DNA of 38,641 nt from Spartobacteria bacterium UBA6821. Its GTDB lineage: Bacteria > Verrucomicrobiota > Verrucomicrobiia > Chthoniobacterales > UBA6821. Shown in pieces: positions 33,496-38,641 of the stretch; the stretch's first letter is position 1, and each line of letters starts with the position of its first letter. The notes beneath the pieces are model-generated. The model had not been told where the DNA came from, ran no database searches, and saw only the letters and a program-made list of their open reading frames with translations. Both the position numbers and the translations under genes were made by a program. Location: NCBI GenBank assembly GCA_002452515.1, contig DKEN01000033.1, positions 8,998 through 47,638 on the forward strand. Direction: 5' to 3'.

Positions 33496-33672
33496 TTGGT
33501 GGAGAGCGGTGTTGGGCTACGCTTGCAGTATCATGACATACAGCATCGCTTTGCGGTAGATGTGTCTCTCATAGCTTGTCTCACTGCCATGATTGTCTAT
33601 TTGGCCTTGAGGCAATTTCAGTTTCAGAATCAGCGGATACAGAGTTATTTACAATCGGTCCATGATGCCTAA
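33496..33672 (+). CDS. Possible 58-residue single-helix membrane peptide
   Basis: A short frame opening at TTG 33496 (or GTG 33499) and closing with TAA at 33670-33672. It encodes a polar N-terminus, one hydrophobic helix (VSLIACLTAMIVYLAL) and a Gln-rich polar tail (RQFQFQNQRIQSYLQSVHDA). It begins 12 bp after the M20 stop, so it could be a small third gene of that transcript. There is no Shine-Dalgarno and no recognised family. It may be chance. The remaining bases to 33757 hold nothing I can identify. Confidence 0.25.
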   Translation: MVESGVGLRLQYHDIQHRFAVDVSLIACLTAMIVYLALRQFQFQNQRIQSYLQSVHDA

Positions 33673-33757
33673 CAAGTTGCCAGTGGCCCAACCTTCTGCG
33701 TTATCCGAGCAGCAGCACGGCAGCGGAATTCACCCACTGACTCCATTTCGGTCGAAC

Positions 33758-34147
33758 TTAAACTCTCTCGTAGAGCTCGATCGGAAGGCCGTCGGGATCG
33801 GCAAAGAAGGTGAATCGCTGCCCAGTCAGTTCATCGACACGAACTGGTTCGACGGCGATCCCCTTGGCAGTGAGATCCTCTATCAGGGCATCGAGATTCT
33901 CGACAAGAAAGGCGATATGCCTCATCCCCCTGGCCTCAGGCTGGGTAGGACGGGGTGGGGGAGTAGGAAATGAAAAAAGCTCGATCTGCGTGCCGCCGGG
34001 AATGGCGAGATCGAGTTTCCAGGAATCGCGCTCGGCCCGATAAGTCTCACGGATGACCGAGAAGGGAAGGACTTCCGTATAGAATCTTTTGGAACGCTCA
34101 TAGTCCGAGCAAATGATCGCGACATGATGGAGGGAAAGAACGTTCAT
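33758..34147 (-). CDS. VOC-family protein (glyoxalase-like, YaeR/GloA2 type)
   Basis: A 129-residue vicinal-oxygen-chelate protein with two beta-alpha-beta-beta-beta modules. Predicted metal ligands are His in LHHVAI (7/8), Glu in TQIELFSF, His in MRHIAFLV and Glu in PIELYE. The pattern matches the short YaeR-like branch of lactoylglutathione-lyase relatives. The substrate is unknown; methylglyoxal or another small oxo compound is possible. It lies 28 bp downstream of larC on the same strand, so the two are likely co-transcribed. Confidence 0.9.
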   Translation of the reverse strand: MNVLSLHHVAIICSDYERSKRFYTEVLPFSVIRETYRAERDSWKLDLAIPGGTQIELFSFPTPPPRPTQPEARGMRHIAFLVENLDALIEDLTAKGIAVEPVRVDELTGQRFTFFADPDGLPIELYERV

Positions 34148-34175
34148 GATGAGTAGGAAGAGAAAAGTCGTTCAA

Positions 34176-35444
34176 TCAGCGAATCAGGGCGCTTTGTGCC
34201 GCCGCATGAACGAGATGCACGGAGACGCCATGTTTTACCGATGCTTCTGCGCAGGAGGAAAATTCCGGGGATTGTTGGAGGATTTCTCCATTAAGAGAGC
34301 CGACCTTCACGGAGATAGGACCATAAGGTGTCTCGACGAGGCGATGATGGCGTTCCAGTTTCAGGCGTTGCAGTGAGTGACGGCGTACACCGAAGGCGGT
34401 TGTCCTCCGCAGGATTAGTTCTGAGAGAAGGTCTGCCTGAGCGGGTTCGCAGAGCACCTCAAGAATCCATCCTGAGCGGCCTTTTTTCATCACCGTGGGT
34501 GTGAGTGTGGCATCAAGAGCCCCAGCAGCGATCATGGCTTCCAGAGCGCTGGCGGCATGCTCCGGGGTAAGATCATCGAGATTGCTGCGAAGCTCGATCA
34601 CTTCTTCATCGTTGGAGTCTTTAAAATTCGTAGAGGAGCCTGAAGTTCCGAGAATCAGGCGCAGGACATTGGGCCTGTTAGGAGTCTTTCTTGAACCAAG
34701 TCCATAGCCGATGCTCTCAACCACCATTTCCGGCATCGGCCCGAAGCTCGTGGAAAATTCTGCCAGCAGGGCGGCTCCTGTCGGAGTGATGTGTTCCCAA
34801 GGTTCCTCCACCTGGCGGAAGGGAATGCCTTTGAGTAATGCCAAAGTGGCGGGAGCGGGGAGGGGAAATGCACCGTGGGCACACTGGACATGGCCCGAGC
34901 CTTCGATCAGGGGACCGCAGGAGATCCTTTCGACTCCAAGTGCAACAAATCCCGCACAGGCAGCGACGATGTCAGCGATGGAATCCTCTGCTCCGACCTC
35001 GTGGAAGCCGACCGTTTCGGGGGGAACTCCATGAATGCCTCCCTCTGCGATGGCGATTCGGAGGAAGACGGCCAAGGCCCGCCGCTTCACCTCGGGATCG
35101 AGAGAACTTTGTTCCAGCAAGGCAATGATCTCCGCGTGATTCCGACCATGGACGTGTGCCGTAGGGCTCTCAAGCAAAGGCGAGTGTTGTGGTTGCTTTT
35201 GCCCTTGAGGACGTCGGTATTTTGAAGTGCCGCTTCCATCCACTTCATCATGACCGGTGACTCGGAATCTCCACCCTGTGATCCCGTTGCGATCACCCCG
35301 TTCAAACCTGCAAGCTGGAAGTTGAATCGGCAGGGAGGTGAGAGCTTGTTGAAACACTTCTTCCTTCACCCCGAGGTCGCGAAGGGCCGCGACGGTCATG
35401 TCGCCGCTGATTCCGGCAAAGGCATCAAGATGAAGGATTTTCAT
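34176..35444 (-). CDS. larC: Nickel-pincer cofactor insertion protein LarC
   Basis: LarC inserts nickel into pyridinium-3,5-bisthiocarboxylate mononucleotide, making the nickel-pincer cofactor of lactate racemase and related LarA enzymes. Family blocks are the N-terminal HLDAFAGISGDM, a His-containing linker (HVHGRNHAEI), VGFHEVGAEDSIADIV, EHITPTGAALLA, and the C-terminal CTP-using domain with ELRSNLDDLTPE and TVMKKGRSGWILEVL. It is a single intact frame of about 422 residues, unlike lactobacilli where larC1/larC2 are joined by frameshifting. LarA, LarB and LarE are not in the window. ATG 35444 begins the conserved MKILHLD start. Confidence 0.93.
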   Translation of the reverse strand: MKILHLDAFAGISGDMTVAALRDLGVKEEVFQQALTSLPIQLPACRFERGDRNGITGWRFRVTGHDEVDGSGTSKYRRPQGQKQPQHSPLLESPTAHVHGRNHAEIIALLEQSSLDPEVKRRALAVFLRIAIAEGGIHGVPPETVGFHEVGAEDSIADIVAACAGFVALGVERISCGPLIEGSGHVQCAHGAFPLPAPATLALLKGIPFRQVEEPWEHITPTGAALLAEFSTSFGPMPEMVVESIGYGLGSRKTPNRPNVLRLILGTSGSSTNFKDSNDEEVIELRSNLDDLTPEHAASALEAMIAAGALDATLTPTVMKKGRSGWILEVLCEPAQADLLSELILRRTTAFGVRRHSLQRLKLERHHRLVETPYGPISVKVGSLNGEILQQSPEFSSCAEASVKHGVSVHLVHAAAQSALIR

Positions 35445-35480
35445 GGAATGGTAGGCGGGGATCATTACTCTCTGGCGGAC
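35445..35480. promoter_or_regulatory. Short divergent larC/C39-peptidase spacer
   Basis: Only 36 bp separate the two divergent starts, so at least one promoter must lie inside a neighbouring coding region. No motif was recognised. Confidence 0.3.
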
Positions 35481-36824
35481 ATGATGTTTTCACAGAACCC
35501 CGCATGCCGCAATCTTCAGAAACTTGGCGTTACCTGTCTTGTGATTTTAAAAGTGATGCTTTCCCCGCTTTTGGTGAAAGCTGCATCACCTGCAAAGGAT
35601 CCCGCGCCTGAAGCAGTCAATCAGGCGTTGGGTATCCAACTTTTCAGCCCTGAAAATCTCTGGGACGAGTCCGATCAAAGCGTTGCCAAGCGATTGGGAT
35701 TGCCAAGGGAATCCCTAACATCGGTTGAATCGGGCTTTCGAACCTATCAGCAGAATTTCATCTTGGGAGTGAAGTCCTATTCTCTCTTTCTTCAGGGGAA
35801 GGCGGGAAAGGTTGCGGCTGTGGCGATCCTGTTTGCCAACAAGGGTGATGTTGCGACTTATGCAACGACGCAGGATCAGCAGGGAATCATCCGGGCGGCG
35901 GCAATCACCAAGCAGACTAAGGAATACCATATCTACATCAGTCCGCAGATGCTGGAGGCATATCGCTCCGCCATCCGCCATGATCAGGAGGAAATCCGTC
36001 ATCAGATGGAAGGGCTCTTCGGAGAATCCAAACCGGCAACTTTGGGGGCGAATGTTGTGATGCAGGAGCAAGGGGAGTGTTGGGACTGGAAAGGCGTTTC
36101 CTTTTTTCTTGCCGCACCAAGAAACGAATACATTGTCCTTCGGCTGCTGCCATCCTCGTCTTTTGAGAAGAGTGATGCAGACAGGGAGGCTTTTCAGAAA
36201 AGCAAAGAACTTCTCCCCGGGAGGGTTAAACATTTTCCGAATGGTGATGTGGTGATCACTGACATCCCGATGGTGAATCAGGGGCCTAAGGGATATTGCG
36301 TTCCTGCAACCTTTGAACGAGTCCTTCGCTATTATGGATTGCAGGCGGATATGAACCTGCTGGCAAACGGCGGGCAGACAGCCGCAGGAGGTGGCACCTG
36401 GCTTTCCGACATCTGTAATGCATCTTACCTTGTCGTTGCTCATGCCGGAGGAAAAGTTACCCGAGGGATGTCGGGCGTCAGAATTGCCGATGTCGCCCCT
36501 TACATCGACAAAGGGGAGCCCGTGATCTGGCAGCTATCCAGTTCCAAGGAGTTCAACAGTCGAGCAAATCAACGGACCAAAGACCGACAACATGTCGCTG
36601 ATTGGAATGAATGGAAGGAGAAGGTTCTGGAGCCCGCCCGCGCCCAATCTTCCCAACTAGCCGAGTCTTTCGATTACCATGTCGGTCTGATCATTGGCTA
36701 CAACCGTTCCACTGGAGAACTGGCCATCTCTGACTCTTGGGGACCAGCGTATGAGAAACGATGGATCACGCAGGAGGAGGCGACTGCGGTGAGCAAGGGG
36801 GAGACATCAGTCATCGGCTGGTGA
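35481..36824 (+). CDS. Secreted C39-like cysteine peptidase family protein
   Basis: 447 residues from ATG 35481, chosen because a signal peptide follows (LGVTCLVILKVMLSPLLVKAAS, about 15-36); the frame stays open upstream but overlaps larC on the other strand. The middle part (about 45-260) is not recognised. The C-terminal domain (about 260-435) looks like peptidase_C39_2: oxyanion Gln and nucleophile in NQGPKGYCVPAT (Q267, C273), His in FDYHVGLIIGYN (H400) and Asp in ISDSWG (D418). No transporter or bacteriocin gene is adjacent, so it is probably a free exported peptidase, not a leader-peptide exporter. A weak GGCGG element precedes the start. Confidence 0.82.
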   Translation: MMFSQNPACRNLQKLGVTCLVILKVMLSPLLVKAASPAKDPAPEAVNQALGIQLFSPENLWDESDQSVAKRLGLPRESLTSVESGFRTYQQNFILGVKSYSLFLQGKAGKVAAVAILFANKGDVATYATTQDQQGIIRAAAITKQTKEYHIYISPQMLEAYRSAIRHDQEEIRHQMEGLFGESKPATLGANVVMQEQGECWDWKGVSFFLAAPRNEYIVLRLLPSSSFEKSDADREAFQKSKELLPGRVKHFPNGDVVITDIPMVNQGPKGYCVPATFERVLRYYGLQADMNLLANGGQTAAGGGTWLSDICNASYLVVAHAGGKVTRGMSGVRIADVAPYIDKGEPVIWQLSSSKEFNSRANQRTKDRQHVADWNEWKEKVLEPARAQSSQLAESFDYHVGLIIGYNRSTGELAISDSWGPAYEKRWITQEEATAVSKGETSVIGW

Positions 36825-36927
36825 TTTTTTCAGAGAAGGTTCAAAAATATCTCATGATCGTGTGGTCAAGAGGGGCCAAAGTTTGTTAATCAAGCCGTTC
36901 CATATTTTCCGCCTCGATCTTTTAACA

Positions 36928-38641
36928 ATGTCCCAATCCATCACCTCTCAAACCTCGGCTCTCTATAACGTGGAGGGCTGGTCTGAAGGTTATGTGAAAA
37001 TCAATGACGCCGGTCATGCTGTCATGAGACCGCGGCGACGGGAAGGAGAGGAGATTGATCTCATGGAGTTGGTTGAGGAAGCGGGTTCCCGCGGGCTCCG
37101 TTTCCCGATGCTGGTGCGATGTCATGATCTCCTCCGGGACAGGGTGCGTCGCCTCAATGAGTCGTTTGCGAGGGCGATCACCGAGTGTGGTTATAAAAAC
37201 GATTACCGCGGGGTCTTCCCGATCAAGGTGAACCAGCTCCGCGAGGTGGTCGACGAGATCGTCGCGGCCGGGCGCGACTACAACTACGGCCTTGAGGCCG
37301 GCTCAAAGCCGGAGCTCATGGTGGCGCTCGCGATGAACGAGGGCCCGAACCGCCTGATCATCTGCAACGGCTACAAGGACCACGACTACATCCGGATGGC
37401 CCTCCTCGGCCGCAAGATCGGCAAGCGGGTGATCATCGTCGTCGAGCAGCTTTCCGAGATCGACGACATCATCCGGATCTCCGAGGAGACGGGGGTGAAG
37501 CCGATGATCGGCTTCCGCGCCAAGCTCCAGACCCGGGGCGAGGGCCGGTGGGCCCTGTCTACGGGCGACAACGCCAAGTTCGGACTCAACACGGCCGAGA
37601 TCCTATTCGCCTGCGAAAAGCTGAAGGCGGCCCACCTGAAGGCCTCGCTGCGCCTCTTCCATTTCCACATCGGCTCGCAGGTTCCCAACATCATCACGAT
37701 CAAGAACGCGGTGATTGAGGCGACCCGCTTCTACTGCCAGCTGGCCAAGATGGGCTTCCCGATGGGCTACATCGACGTCGGAGGGGGCCTCGGGATCGAC
37801 TACGACGGCTCGCGCTCGAACTTCGAGAGCTCGATGAACTACTCGATGGAGGAGTACGCCCGGGACGTCGTCTTCAACGTGCGCGAAATCTGCCGCTCGG
37901 CCGGCGTCCCGGAGCCGGACATCGTGAGCGAGTCCGGGCGCGCCGTGGTCGCCCCCCACTCCATGCTCGTGATCGAGGTCTTCGAGCGGATAAACAAGCG
38001 GGAATCCCTCGGCAAGCAGCACCAGCCCAAGGAGAAGCAGAAGATCGTGACCGACCTGGAGATCCTGCTGAGGAACAAGTCGAAGCTCGGGCGCCTCGAG
38101 CGCTTCCACGACGCCCTCCAGAAGAAGGACGAGGCGTTTTCGCTCTTCAACCTGGGCTACCTCGACCTCGAGAACCGCGCGGCGGCCGAGCAGATCTTCT
38201 GGCAGATCTGCGAGCAGATCGCCAAGGAGGGCCAGAAGGCCGGCTACCAGCCCGAGGAGCTCCACGACCTGTCGACGCTCCTCGCGGACCAGTACGTGTG
38301 CAATTTCTCGGTCTTCCAGTCGCTTCTCGACCACTGGGCCCTGAAGCAGCTTTTCCCGATCGCGCCGCTCCACCGTCTCAACGAGAAGCCGACCGTCAAC
38401 GCCATCCTGGTCGACATCACCTGCGACTCGGACGGAAAGATCGGCAGCTTCATCGACCTTCAGGACGTGAAGGACTATGTCGCGCTTCATCCCCTCAACA
38501 AGAAGCCGTACTACCTTGGAATCTTCCTGACCGGGGCCTACCAGGACATCATGGGGGACCTCCACAACCTCTTCGGCAGGGTCAACGAGGTTCACGTCTT
38601 CCTCGAGGACGACGAGCCGAACGGCTTCTACATCGAGGAGG
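36928..38641 (+). CDS. speA: Biosynthetic arginine decarboxylase SpeA, 3'-truncated by the window edge
   Basis: A PLP enzyme of the alanine-racemase-fold type decarboxylating L-arginine to agmatine for polyamine synthesis. The frame runs from ATG 36928 to the window end without a stop (571 codons visible; family members are about 630-660 residues). The PLP lysine is K100 in YRGVFPIKVNQ; other blocks are GLEAGSKPELM, FHFHIGSQ, YIDVGGGLGIDYDG and SESGRAVVA. Codon usage changes abruptly at codon 92/93 (about 37203): by hand count about 61% of third bases are G/C in the first 90 codons and about 97% in the next 90, with no break in the protein. This indicates recombination or an assembly chimera. 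A long antisense frame (37603-38595) is a by-product of the high GC3. Confidence 0.95.
   Translation, partial: MSQSITSQTSALYNVEGWSEGYVKINDAGHAVMRPRRREGEEIDLMELVEEAGSRGLRFPMLVRCHDLLRDRVRRLNESFARAITECGYKNDYRGVFPIKVNQLREVVDEIVAAGRDYNYGLEAGSKPELMVALAMNEGPNRLIICNGYKDHDYIRMALLGRKIGKRVIIVVEQLSEIDDIIRISEETGVKPMIGFRAKLQTRGEGRWALSTGDNAKFGLNTAEILFACEKLKAAHLKASLRLFHFHIGSQVPNIITIKNAVIEATRFYCQLAKMGFPMGYIDVGGGLGIDYDGSRSNFESSMNYSMEEYARDVVFNVREICRSAGVPEPDIVSESGRAVVAPHSMLVIEVFERINKRESLGKQHQPKEKQKIVTDLEILLRNKSKLGRLERFHDALQKKDEAFSLFNLGYLDLENRAAAEQIFWQICEQIAKEGQKAGYQPEELHDLSTLLADQYVCNFSVFQSLLDHWALKQLFPIAPLHRLNEKPTVNAILVDITCDSDGKIGSFIDLQDVKDYVALHPLNKKPYYLGIFLTGAYQDIMGDLHNLFGRVNEVHVFLEDDEPNGFYIEE

Noticed and set aside
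35481..36824. C39-like peptidase as part of a bacteriocin or RiPP export system
   Set aside because: It has its own signal peptide, no ABC transporter domains, and no precursor peptide or transporter gene beside it.
37603..38595. 330-codon open frame on the minus strand
   Set aside because: Lies antisense to the high-GC3 part of speA. High third-position GC suppresses stop codons on the opposite strand, and the translated product is a Val/Glu/Leu-rich artefact with no family features.

Overview
The window is a gene-dense stretch of chromosome with about 31 protein genes. It appears to come from a Gram-negative heterotroph, and Verrucomicrobiota is my best guess. The LPS-type glycosyltransferase and TatA point to a Gram-negative envelope. 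The long-form (EpsC-like) serine acetyltransferase, the S53 protease with Ig-like repeats, and the Thr/Pro-linked chitinase fit that phylum but do not prove it. Most start codons have no recognisable Shine-Dalgarno sequence, so several starts rest on homology, signal peptides or stop/start overlaps. I saw no rRNA, tRNA, IS element, prophage or CRISPR array.

Layout. 1-1248: 3' part of an MFS transporter. 1287-8849: a sulfur block with a serine acetyltransferase, a divergent YgaV/YgaP-like pair (ArsR regulator and membrane rhodanese), a DUF2270 membrane protein, and a minus-strand cysI-cysH-cysD-cysN operon. 9038-11265: a XerC/D-type recombinase divergent from a WaaG-like glycosyltransferase. 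11280-21101: a long minus-strand run. In transcription order it holds a LytS-like kinase, a LytTR regulator, TatA, a secreted EEP-family phosphoesterase, a thioredoxin-fold protein without its CxxC, a circularly permuted ATP-grasp protein, an alpha-E protein, a transglutaminase-like protein and a secreted S53 protease. 21263-24460: a large secreted chitinase (CBM2, GH18 and a C-terminal domain with lysozyme/SLT-like motifs), divergent from the LytS/LytTR genes and closed by a strong terminator. 24577-36824: a small secreted protein of unknown function, TyrRS, an MgtA-type Mg2+ ATPase paired with a PTS EIIA-like protein, alanine racemase, an NDP-sugar epimerase overlapping an M20 peptidase, a VOC protein, LarC, and a secreted C39-like peptidase. 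36928-38641: the 5' part of speA (arginine decarboxylase), which is still open at the window end.

How the genes fit together. The sulfur block would activate sulfate (CysDN), reduce it (CysH, CysI) and make O-acetylserine (CysE). No APS kinase, CysJ or CysK is present here. The ATP-grasp/alpha-E/transglutaminase trio is a recurrent but biochemically unresolved set. The LytS/LytTR pair and the chitinase share an intergenic region with an 11-bp direct repeat at 21-bp spacing, which suggests control of chitinase expression.

The most striking observations are: (1) an abrupt change of codon usage inside speA at about 37203, indicating recombination or a chimeric assembly join; (2) the chitinase with a second, lysozyme-like domain and a possible LytTR site; (3) the thioredoxin-fold protein with Ser in place of both CxxC cysteines; and (4) the MgtA/EIIA pair with hairpins in the mgtA leader.
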